Shown here: positions 7,491-13,324 of the stretch, in pieces | Numbering within the stretch: position 1 is the first letter of the stretch | Layout: every line of letters starts with the position of its first letter | NCBI GenBank assembly: GCA_030040475.1 | Contig: JASHTQ010000745.1 | Span: 1 to 19,280 of the forward strand | Length of the DNA stretch: 19,280 nucleotides | Direction: 5' to 3' | DNA from: Streptosporangiaceae bacterium | GTDB lineage: Bacteria; Actinomycetota; Actinomycetes; Streptosporangiales; Streptosporangiaceae | Position numbers and translations under genes: made by a program | The notes under the pieces: generated by a model | Databases searched by the model: none | Told to the model about the DNA's origin: nothing | The model's input: the letters and a program-made list of their open reading frames with translations, nothing else

Positions 7491-7871
7491 CTAGTTGCGC
7501 GGCACAGCCGGGTTCGGCCGGTTCAGCCCGACCGGCGCGGCGGGCGCCAGCGTATCGGTGTTGACCAGGGTGAACACCGCGTCGAGCCCGGTCACCTGAA
7601 GGATCTTGCGCACCGCGGGCTTGGGGGTGGCGATTTCGAGCTCGCCGCCCCGCTCGCGCGCCCGGCGCAGGCAGGACAGCAGCACGTTCATACCGGTCGA
7701 GTCGCAGAATTCCACGCCGGACATGTCGACGATCACCCGCGTGGGCATGCCTTCGGCCATGACGGCGACGAGTTCGCTGTGCAGGCGCGGAGCGGTATAG
7801 AGATCGATCTCGCCGCAAATGGTCACGATCGTGTGATCATCGTGAAATCGGCTTGAGACATTTAGCTCCAC
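7491..7871 (-). CDS. Anti-sigma factor antagonist, STAS domain (SpoIIAA/RsbV-like)
   Basis: A 126-residue single STAS domain protein. From GTG 7871 it reads VELNVSSRFHDDHTIVTICG, then EIDLYTAPRLHSEL, VIVDMSGVEFCDSTGMNVLL and a C-terminal helix region ending near LVNTD. Ser58 in DSTG is at the position phosphorylated by the partner kinase in SpoIIAA. When unphosphorylated, such proteins bind the anti-sigma kinase and free a sigma factor. The frame is open further upstream, but GTG 7871 gives the family length. The preceding gene, 41 bases upstream, encodes an anti-sigma kinase, so the two probably form a partner-switch pair. No sigma factor gene is adjacent. A C-terminal Pro/Asn tail is not conserved in the family as I know it. 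Confidence 0.9.
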   Translation of the reverse strand: MELNVSSRFHDDHTIVTICGEIDLYTAPRLHSELVAVMAEGMPTRVIVDMSGVEFCDSTGMNVLLSCLRRARERGGELEIATPKPAVRKILQVTGLDAVFTLVNTDTLAPAAPVGLNRPNPAVPRN

Positions 7872-7912
7872 GAGCCGAACCCTACCGCGCCACGGGCGCA
7901 GAAGCCAGGCAG

Positions 7913-8293
7913 CTAAGTCAAACGGTTGCCAGATCTGCTCGACCCGGACACGCTGACCGGCGTCATCGGCGGGATCGGCACCTCCGCCCAGACCGTGGTG
8001 CCGTCGTCGTCGGTCAGCGCTCCCCAGCACCGCGACAGCCGCTCCACGATCCTCAGGCCCCGGCCGCTGGTCGCGGACTGAGTGGGCTGGCCCAGCTCGG
8101 GCCGGGTTTGCGCGCCGCCGTCGCTGACCGAGACCCGCAGGCTCCCCGCGTCCAAGCGCCAGCCAACCCGGACCTTGCCGCCGGGCAGCGGCGCCGCGTG
8201 CCGCAACGCGTTGCTGAGCAGTTCGCTGACGACGAGCGCCGCGTCGCCGACTTCGGTGCCGTAAATGCCCGCCGCGATGAGATCGGACACCAA
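7913..8293 (-). CDS. Anti-sigma factor / serine kinase, HATPase_c domain (RsbW/SpoIIAB-like); 5' end uncertain
   Basis: A GHKL-type ATP-binding protein expected to bind a sigma factor or phosphorylate the STAS partner. From the only conventional start (TTG 8293) the motifs are the N-box VSELLSNALRHA with Asn28, the G1 box VSVSDGG, and the G2 box SGRGLRIVERLSRCWG, followed by TTVWAEVPI. However, the same frame continues upstream as LLLPFAAASVGEARRR, the conserved first strand and helix of this family, up to a stop at 8359-8357. TTG 8293 would delete that element, so the true protein almost certainly starts upstream; no ATG, GTG or TTG exists there in frame. It is the first gene of a probable six-gene operon. 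Confidence 0.85.
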   Translation of the reverse strand: MVSDLIAAGIYGTEVGDAALVVSELLSNALRHAAPLPGGKVRVGWRLDAGSLRVSVSDGGAQTRPELGQPTQSATSGRGLRIVERLSRCWGALTDDDGTTVWAEVPIPPMTPVSVSGSSRSGNRLT

Positions 8294-8366
8294 GCGGCGG
8301 CGGGCCTCGCCGACGCTCGCGGCAGCGAACGGGAGCAGTAGGACGCTCGCCTTAAGTCACCTCCAT
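8294..8366 (-). other. Probable 5' coding part of the anti-sigma gene lacking a normal start; MEVT mini-frame
   Basis: Read on the minus strand, ATG GAG GTG ACT TAA (8366-8352) sits on a near-perfect Shine-Dalgarno, GGAGGTGA at 8364-8357. The anti-sigma frame is offset by one base: skipping the A at 8357 turns MEV-Thr-stop into MEV-Leu-Lys-Ala-Ser-Val followed by the conserved LLLPF. Possible readings are a +1 ribosomal shift on ACTTAAG, a non-standard start (CTG 8338, with AAGG upstream), or a one-base sequencing/assembly error or natural mutation. Confidence 0.55.
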
Positions 8367-8374
8367 GTCGGCCC

Positions 8375-8390
8375 GGCCGGACGTCCGGCC
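8375..8390. promoter_or_regulatory. 16-base perfect palindrome, possible operator or leader hairpin
   Basis: GGCCGGACGTCCGGCC is fully self-complementary with no spacer. It lies between the putative anti-sigma promoter and its Shine-Dalgarno (8364), within the 230-base divergent gap. It could bind a dimeric regulator. A chance palindrome is possible in such GC-rich DNA, though 16 perfect bases is long. Confidence 0.45.
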
Positions 8391-8414
8391 TGTGCGAACC
8401 CGGTACGTGCGGAA

Positions 8415-8440
8415 ATGCCCCGTCAGGACCCCCGGGAAAC
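8415..8440 (-). promoter_or_regulatory. Sigma-B/F-like promoter candidate for the anti-sigma operon
   Basis: On the minus strand GTTT (8440-8437), 16 bases, then GGGCAT (8420-8415) approximates the actinobacterial stress/sporulation sigma consensus GTTT-N13-17-GGGTAT with one mismatch. Transcription would start near 8408, giving a leader of about 45 bases before ATG 8366. Autoregulation by the sigma factor that the encoded switch controls is common in such operons, but here it is inference. Confidence 0.35.
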
Positions 8441-8582
8441 ACATGAGTACTCCAGATATCGCAGTGATAACGACGTCCCAGCAGAAACCCGTGACGGCAC
8501 CGACACCTGCCGCGGGCACGGTAACGTCTGTCCGTGGTGGTTGTCAGTTCATCCCGGAGTGCGCGCATCGGCCAGCGCGCCA

Positions 8583-8595
8583 TAGGCTCGCGCGC
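8583..8595 (+). promoter_or_regulatory. Possible leaderless promoter for the exporter permease gene
   Basis: TAGGCT (8583-8588) fits the actinobacterial -10 consensus TANNNT and ends seven bases before ATG 8596, the spacing expected of a leaderless mRNA. There is no convincing -35 and no Shine-Dalgarno before the ATG, which is consistent with leaderless initiation. Confidence 0.35.
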
Positions 8596-9642
8596 ATGAG
8601 GGAGCGAGCACGTGATCAGGGTGGCCCGGGCACCCTGACCGACGACCTGACGCCCCCCGAGGTGAGCCAGGCCGATCTGCCGGATGAGCCGCTGGCCGAG
8701 CTTGCCGCCAGGTACCGGCTGCGGCCGAGCGCCGCCAGGCCCGGCGTGTTTGCCTATGCCGGCCAGCTCTGGGCGCGGCGGCACTTCATCGTCGGCTTCG
8801 CCACCGCGCGCAACGTCGCCATGTACACCGAGGCCAGGCTCGGCCAGCTGTGGCAGGTGCTCACCCCGCTGCTGAACGCGGCCGTCTATTACCTGATCTT
8901 CGGCATCATCCTGGACACCAGCCGCGGCGTGCCGAAGTTCCTCGACTTCCTCATCACCGGCATCTTCGTCTTCAACTTCACCCAGCGGGCGTTCATCACC
9001 ACGTCCCGGGTGATCCCGGACAGCCTGCCGCTGATCAGGGCGCTGCCGTTCCCGCGTGCCTGCCTGCCGATCGGCTACGTGCTGATCGAGCTCGAACAGC
9101 TGGCCATGTCGCTGGTGGTGCTCACCGTCATCGTGCTGGCCACCGGCGAGCCGCTGACCTGGTACTGGCTGCTCGCCATCCCCGCCCTGCTGATCCAGGC
9201 CGTGTTCAACATCGGGATGGGCCTGTTCCTGGCCAGGCTGGGCGCGGGCGCGGACGACTTCAGCCAGCTGATGCCGTTCCTCGTGCGGACCTGGATGTAC
9301 TGCTCCGGGGTCATGTACAGCATCTCCACGGTCAGCTTCGACAGGAAGCACCCGACCGTGGGCTACCTGCTGCAGATCAACCCGGCCGCGGTCTTCATCG
9401 ACCTGGTGCGCAACGCGATCCTCGCCACCCAGCGGGAGGGCTGGCCGGGCAGCAAGCCATACAACGCCGCGCTGTGTCAGCTCTACGACCTTAAGGGTAC
9501 CCACCTGGAGAACAGCGCCTACTGCCACGGAACCGTCACGATGAACGAGTTGTGGCTGCTAGGAGCCGGGTGGGCGATCGTGGCGATCGTGGTGGGATAC
9601 GTGTTCTTCTGGCAGGCGGAGACGAAGTATGGCCGTGGCTAG
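8596..9642 (+). CDS. ABC-2 type polysaccharide exporter permease (Wzm/TagG-like)
   Basis: The 348-residue protein has a charged N-terminal segment (about 60 residues), an amphipathic RHFIVGFATARNVAMYTEAR, then LGQLWQVLTPLLNAAVYYLIFGIIL, the classic first-helix motif of O-antigen/teichoic-acid/galactan export permeases. About six membrane helices follow, with LPFPRACLPIGYVL and the late INPAAVFIDLVRNAI motif. The family moves lipid-linked polysaccharide from the cytoplasmic to the outer face. Unusually, the loop before the last helix is long and carries two Cys (ALCQLYD...SAYCHG). Start ATG 8596 is chosen because the sequence upstream does not look coding. The 3' end overlaps the ATPase gene by 14 bases, so the two form one transporter operon. 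The cargo cannot be told. Confidence 0.92.
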   Translation: MRERARDQGGPGTLTDDLTPPEVSQADLPDEPLAELAARYRLRPSAARPGVFAYAGQLWARRHFIVGFATARNVAMYTEARLGQLWQVLTPLLNAAVYYLIFGIILDTSRGVPKFLDFLITGIFVFNFTQRAFITTSRVIPDSLPLIRALPFPRACLPIGYVLIELEQLAMSLVVLTVIVLATGEPLTWYWLLAIPALLIQAVFNIGMGLFLARLGAGADDFSQLMPFLVRTWMYCSGVMYSISTVSFDRKHPTVGYLLQINPAAVFIDLVRNAILATQREGWPGSKPYNAALCQLYDLKGTHLENSAYCHGTVTMNELWLLGAGWAIVAIVVGYVFFWQAETKYGRG

Positions 9643-10441
9643 CGTGGCAGACCCGACCGTGGTCGTGGACGACCTGCACGTCGTCTACCGCGTCTACGGC
9701 GCGGGCGGCGACAAGGGCACCGCGGCGACCGCGCTGATGCGGGTGATGAAGCGGCAGCGCCGCCCCTCGATCCGCGAGGTGCACGCGATCAGGGGCGTCT
9801 CGTTCGTGGTCAACCACGGCGACGCGATCGGGATCATCGGCAGGAACGGCTCGGGCAAGTCGACCTTGCTGCAGGCGGTCGCCGGCCTGCTTCCGCCCGA
9901 GCAGGGCTGCGTCTACACCAGCGGGCAGGCCGCACTGCTCGGGGTCAACGCGGCGCTGCTCGACGACCTGACCGGCGAGCGGAACGTGGTGCTCGGCTGC
10001 CTCGCCATGGGCATGAGCCCGCAGGAGGTCAAGGACCGCTATCAGTCGATCGTGGACTTCTCCGGCGTCGGCAACTTCATCGACTACCCGATGCGCACCT
10101 ACTCCACCGGCATGGCGCAGCGGCTGCGGTTCTCGATCGCGTCCGCCAAGAGCCACGAGATCTTGATGATCGACGAGGCGCTGGCCACCGGCGACGCGAA
10201 CTTCCGCGCCAAGAGCCACGAGAAGATCATGGAGTTGCGCGGGGAGGCGGGCACCGTTTTCCTTGTCGCGCACAACCTGGCCGAGATCGAGGCGAGCTGC
10301 AACCGGGTCATCTGGCTGGAGAAGGGCAAGATCATGATGCAGGGCTACGACGTGCCCGCCGTGGTCGACGCCTACCTGGAGGCCACCGGCGGCGAGCCGC
10401 GCAAGCGCGACAAGGTCCAGGACAACGACCACGGCGCCTGA
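9629..10441 (+). CDS. ABC polysaccharide exporter ATPase (Wzt/TagH-like)
   Basis: A 270-residue nucleotide-binding subunit partnering the permease upstream. Visible motifs are Walker A GIIGRNGSGKSTLL (about 73-86), the signature YSTGMAQRLRFSIA (about 154-167), Walker B ILMIDEALATGD, and the switch His in FLVAHNL. VYRVYG with IREVHAIRGVSFVV before Walker A and LPPEQG after it are typical of the Wzt/TagH branch. The protein ends soon after the ATPase core, so the C-terminal carbohydrate-recognition domain of some Wzt proteins is absent. This suggests cargo export without terminal-cap recognition, as in teichoic-acid or mycobacterial galactan exporters. ATG 9629 has GGCGGAGA upstream, inside the permease gene. 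Confidence 0.95.
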   Translation: MAVASVADPTVVVDDLHVVYRVYGAGGDKGTAATALMRVMKRQRRPSIREVHAIRGVSFVVNHGDAIGIIGRNGSGKSTLLQAVAGLLPPEQGCVYTSGQAALLGVNAALLDDLTGERNVVLGCLAMGMSPQEVKDRYQSIVDFSGVGNFIDYPMRTYSTGMAQRLRFSIASAKSHEILMIDEALATGDANFRAKSHEKIMELRGEAGTVFLVAHNLAEIEASCNRVIWLEKGKIMMQGYDVPAVVDAYLEATGGEPRKRDKVQDNDHGA

Positions 10442-10451
10442 GGCAGGCGCC
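10433..10451. terminator. Bidirectional hairpin terminator between convergent genes
   Basis: GGCGCCT (10433-10439), loop GAGGC, AGGCGCC (10445-10451): a perfect 7-bp, almost all-G/C stem that spans the stop codons of both the exporter ATPase (10439-10441) and the histidine kinase (10453-10451). The stops are only nine bases apart. There is no T-run on either side. Confidence 0.6.
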
Positions 10452-12337
10452 TAGTCCTCGGCGGGCCGCAGCCGCAGGCACATGAGCGTCCCGCCGGACG
10501 GGCGCGAGCTCGCGGTCACCTCGCCGTGCTGGGCCTGCGCCAGCCGGCGGACGATGAACAAGCCGATGCCGACGCCGCCGAACCTGCGGCGGTCGCCGGT
10601 CTCGCCCTGGACGAACCGGTCGAAGATCCGCTCGTGATCGCCGTTGGCGATGCCGATGCCCTCGTCCTCCACCGTCACCTCGATCCAGCTCCGGCCGGCC
10701 TCTCCCGCCTCGGTCAACCGGGCTCCCACCCGCACGGTGCCGCCGTCGGGCGAGTACTTGAAGGCGTTCTCGAGCAGCTGCCCGACGATGATGTCGGTGG
10801 CCATCGTGTCGCCGCTCGCGGCGGGCAGGTCGGCGGGGATGTCGGCCACCACGACGTGCTTGTCCGACAGGGGCCGGAACGCGGTGGTCGCGCCGCGCAG
10901 CACGGCGCCCAGGTCGAACGGGCCGTTGCTGACCGGCAGCTGGTCCGCGCCCGCGCGCGAGCCGAGCAGCAGCTGCTCGACCAGCCTGCCGAGCGAACCG
11001 GCCCGCTCGGCGATCGTGTCCACGGCGGCGCGCCGTTCGGGATCGGCGAGCTGGTCCCACCGGCTGGCCAGGGTGCTCGCGAAGCCCTGCACGACGGTGA
11101 TCGGCGTGCGCAGCTCGTGGCTGGTGGTGGCGAGGAACAGGTCCTTGGCCTCCTCGAGTTCCTTGGCGGCGGTCACGTCGCGGAAGTCGATCACGAGCTC
11201 CCCGCCGTCCGGCAGCGACGTGCACAGGACGTCGAGCCACCTCCCGTTCGGCAGCTTATGGGTGAGCGTCGCCCCCGACTCGGGCAACTGGAACGGCGGC
11301 GGCTTGCCGATCGCCGCCGGCGCGGGCGTCCCGGTGATGCGGTGCGCGGCCGGATTCCACTCCCGCACCAGCCCGGCGTCGTCGAGCACGGCGATGCCGT
11401 CGGCGCTGCCGTCGATGACCGCGCGCTCGTGCGCCCGCTGCCTGACGACCTCCTCGAACGCCATCGCGTTGGTCAGGGCCACGCCGGCGTGGCCGGCCAG
11501 CAGCTCGAGCAGCTCCAGCTCGACATGGCTCAGCTTGCGCCTGCTGTACAGCGCGTACAGGGCGCCGTAGGGCTTGCCCGCCACATGCGACAGGCTCAGC
11601 GCGATCGTGTGCAGGCCGGGCAGCGCCGACCAGATCAAGTCGTCGAAGCCGCCCGATTCGCCGGTCGCCATCATCACCGTCTTGCCCGACTGCATGAGCT
11701 CGCCGACCAGGCTCTTGGACAGCGTGGCGGTCCGGCCGCGCAGCCGTGCGGGCAGCCCCGCCGTGCTGACCAGCCTGAGCATGTCGTCCTCGATGAGCAC
11801 GAACCCGCCGGCGTCGGCGCTTGTCAGCTCCCTCAGGCTGGCGGCGATGCGGTCCAGCACCGATTCGAGGTCGCGCTGGGCGTTCATGTCGGCGACCACG
11901 TCGCCGAGCCTGCGGACCACCCGGGCGCGCTCGGCCATGTAGTGCCTCGCCACGTCGTCCTCACCGGTCTGGTGGCAGACGTTCACCCAGCCGGTTACCT
12001 CGCCCAGGCCGTTGATCAGCGCGCTGGTGTCGATCCGCAGGTCGATGACCGTGTTGTCCTTGCGGATCCTGCGGGTCGCGAAGGAGATCTGCCCGCCGCC
12101 GCGCACCCGCTCCAGGACGGCGTTGTGCTCCGCCTTCAGTTCCTCCGGGATGATCGGCGGCTCAAGGCCCACCACCTCCGGCGCGGTCCAGCCGAACATC
12201 CGCTCGGCGGCCGGGTTCCACAACAGCACGGTACGGTCGGTGCCGAAGGCCACGATCGCGTCGGCCGCGCATTCGATCACGGCACGCGCGGTCGCGTCCG
12301 TACGGTTGCTGATCGCCTCCGCCTGGTGTGCGGTCAC
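10451..12337 (-). CDS. PAS-GAF-PAS sensor histidine kinase (orphan, soluble)
   Basis: A 628-residue kinase with no membrane segment, so probably cytosolic. Domain order: PAS (about 10-125; AADAIVAFGTDRTVLLWNPA), a short linker, GAF (about 150-305; LRELTSADAGGFVLIEDD ... GHAGVALTNAMAFEE), second PAS (about 310-390; GSADGIAVLDDAGLVREWNP), HisKA with phospho-acceptor His407 in TTSHELRTPITVV, then HATPase_c (N-box ENAFKYSPDG, G1 DEGIGI, G2 FGGVGIGLFIVRRL). It probably senses a small ligand, redox or energy state and phosphorylates a response regulator encoded elsewhere. GTG 12337 gives a start just before the PAS; GTG 12358 is an alternative, and neither has a clear Shine-Dalgarno. It is divergent from the stress-protein gene and convergent with the exporter. 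Confidence 0.9.
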   Translation of the reverse strand: MTAHQAEAISNRTDATARAVIECAADAIVAFGTDRTVLLWNPAAERMFGWTAPEVVGLEPPIIPEELKAEHNAVLERVRGGGQISFATRRIRKDNTVIDLRIDTSALINGLGEVTGWVNVCHQTGEDDVARHYMAERARVVRRLGDVVADMNAQRDLESVLDRIAASLRELTSADAGGFVLIEDDMLRLVSTAGLPARLRGRTATLSKSLVGELMQSGKTVMMATGESGGFDDLIWSALPGLHTIALSLSHVAGKPYGALYALYSRRKLSHVELELLELLAGHAGVALTNAMAFEEVVRQRAHERAVIDGSADGIAVLDDAGLVREWNPAAHRITGTPAPAAIGKPPPFQLPESGATLTHKLPNGRWLDVLCTSLPDGGELVIDFRDVTAAKELEEAKDLFLATTSHELRTPITVVQGFASTLASRWDQLADPERRAAVDTIAERAGSLGRLVEQLLLGSRAGADQLPVSNGPFDLGAVLRGATTAFRPLSDKHVVVADIPADLPAASGDTMATDIIVGQLLENAFKYSPDGGTVRVGARLTEAGEAGRSWIEVTVEDEGIGIANGDHERIFDRFVQGETGDRRRFGGVGIGLFIVRRLAQAQHGEVTASSRPSGGTLMCLRLRPAED

Positions 12338-12511
12338 CTGAACATCGTGCCACGTCACGAACGACGGGGCACGAAACCCGCGCGGTCGGGGATACTCACC
12401 ATGTGGGCCGGCTGACTTATAGTACTTTTCAAATACGACTAACACCGTTCATCCGGGGCATCCATCTCGGTATGGCTGACCAGAATGCGGTTTTCCGCTA
12501 GGACGCGGACC
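12338..12511. promoter_or_regulatory. Divergent promoter region for histidine kinase and universal stress protein genes
   Basis: This 174-base gap has an A/T-rich centre (12416-12440). TATAGT (12418-12423, plus) and TATAAG (12421-12416, minus) are overlapping -10-like hexamers on opposite strands; matching -35 boxes are weak on both. Overlapping divergent promoters would make the two genes compete or be co-regulated. Assignment is by pattern only. Confidence 0.35.
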
Positions 12512-13174
12512 ATGGACCAGGCAGAGCCAAGACCGTCGCAGTCCGGGCCGGAGCGGCGCCGGGCGCAGCGGCGCGAGCCCGGGCGGCAGGGTCCCCCGGC
12601 CCAGGACCCTTCGGCGCAGGGTCCTTCGAGTGCGTCCGCGCTCCGGCTTGAGCACCCGGTCATCGCGGGCTACGACGGCTCGGCGTCCAGCCGCAACGCC
12701 CTGGCCTACGCGGCCGGGGTGGCCAGGCGGCTCGGCCGGCCGCTGCTCGTGGTGTACGTCTGCTCCTCCGGCGTGTACTGCGAGCCGCTGACCGGGCAGG
12801 TGGTGGGCGTGCCGCGGGATACCGAGGCGCTTGAGCGGTGGCTTCTCGGCGAGATTGAGCAGGTGACGGGGCACATCAAGGACGCCGAGGTGGACGTGCA
12901 CGTCCGTACCAGGCGCGGCAGCCCGGCTCGGGAACTCGCCGCGGCCGCCGGGGAATTCACCGCCGACGCGCTGGTGATCGGCGCGCCGACGCATTTCTGG
13001 CACCGCATCGCGGGCTCGGTGCCTGGCTGGCTTGCCCGCCACGCCGACTGCCCCGTGATCGTCGTGCCGTTAGCGGGAGAGTCACCGCGCCGGCCGCCGG
13101 CCCGAGTAAAAAGGGCCGACCCGAGTAAAAGGGCCGGCCTGGGTAGATACATCAGTGGGCGAGGAGGGATTTGA
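12512..13174 (+). CDS. Universal stress protein (UspA) family
   Basis: A 220-residue protein. Residues 1-45 are a disordered Gln/Pro/Arg-rich extension; the Usp alpha/beta domain follows from HPVIAGYDGSASSRNALAYA through PLLVVYVC to ADALVIGAPTHFWHRIAGSV and CPVIVVPL. The canonical ATP-binding GxxGx9G(S/T) is imperfect: the second Gly is Thr in GAPTHFWHRIAGS, so nucleotide binding is doubtful. ATG 12512 has AGGA eight bases upstream; ATG 12485 in frame is less likely. The last ~30 residues are a basic tail encoded by a tandem repeat and by the 3' end of the convergent tRNA gene, with 19 bases of overlap. Role: probably a stress or signalling accessory. Translation to the last codon is open to doubt. 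Confidence 0.85.
   Translation: MDQAEPRPSQSGPERRRAQRREPGRQGPPAQDPSAQGPSSASALRLEHPVIAGYDGSASSRNALAYAAGVARRLGRPLLVVYVCSSGVYCEPLTGQVVGVPRDTEALERWLLGEIEQVTGHIKDAEVDVHVRTRRGSPARELAAAAGEFTADALVIGAPTHFWHRIAGSVPGWLARHADCPVIVVPLAGESPRRPPARVKRADPSKRAGLGRYISGRGGI
13097..13138. terminator. Tandem repeat and dyad downstream of tRNA-Leu, probable tRNA terminator
   Basis: Two near-identical units, CCCGAGTAAAAAGGGCCGA (13101-13119) and CCCGAGTAAAAGGGCCGG (13120-13137), lie side by side. GCCGGCCC/GGGCCGGC-type 8-bp arms (13096-13103, 13131-13138) flank them. On the minus strand this gives C/G blocks with T-runs just beyond the tRNA 3' end, as expected for termination. It is also inside the 3' end of the stress-protein frame. 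Confidence 0.5.
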
Positions 13175-13238
13175 ACCCTCACGTCCTTTCGGACACACGG
13201 ACCTGAACCGTGCGCGTCTGCCGTTCCGCCACCCGCCC
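13156..13238 (-). tRNA. tRNA-Leu (anticodon CAG)
   Basis: An 83-base class II tRNA. Acceptor GGGCGGG pairs with CTCGCCC (one G-U pair); D-stem GCG/CGC; anticodon stem CACGG/CCGTG with loop TTCAGGT (anticodon CAG, reads CUG); long variable arm TGTCC-GAAA-GGACG; T-stem GAGGG/CCCTC with TTCAAAT loop. Discriminator base is A and the CCA is not encoded. A tRNA-Leu(CAG) next to fhaA is also found in Mycobacterium tuberculosis (leuT), which supports conserved synteny. Confidence 0.97.
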
Positions 13239-13324
13239 GGGGCAACGAGTTAGGTTAGCACGACCGCGAGCGCTCCCGCGCCCCGGATACGATCAGGGGC
13301 AAGGGACGGAAGGGAGGTGGCACG
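13239..13324. promoter_or_regulatory. Divergent promoters for tRNA-Leu and the fhaA operon
   Basis: On the minus strand TAACCT (13257-13252) fits TANNNT and would start transcription a few bases before the tRNA. On the plus strand TACGAT (13288-13293) fits the same -10 consensus for fhaA. AGGGAGG at 13311-13317 is the Shine-Dalgarno that fixes TTG 13325 as the fhaA start. No clear -35 elements. Confidence 0.4.

Noticed and set aside
8365..8595. N-terminal extension of the exporter permease to about 8365
   Set aside because: The extra 77 residues have no transporter character and cross the palindrome and the putative divergent promoter. ATG 8596 with an upstream TAGGCT is better.
12162..12353. 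Small Arg/Gly-rich minus-strand frame at the 5' end of the histidine kinase gene
   Set aside because: It overlaps the PAS-coding sequence in another frame, with no ribosome site or conserved content.
10526..12415. 629-codon open frame on the plus strand opposite the histidine kinase
   Set aside because: Low-complexity Arg/Ala/Gly/His-rich translation typical of antisense to a GC-rich gene. The kinase strand has all the domain motifs.
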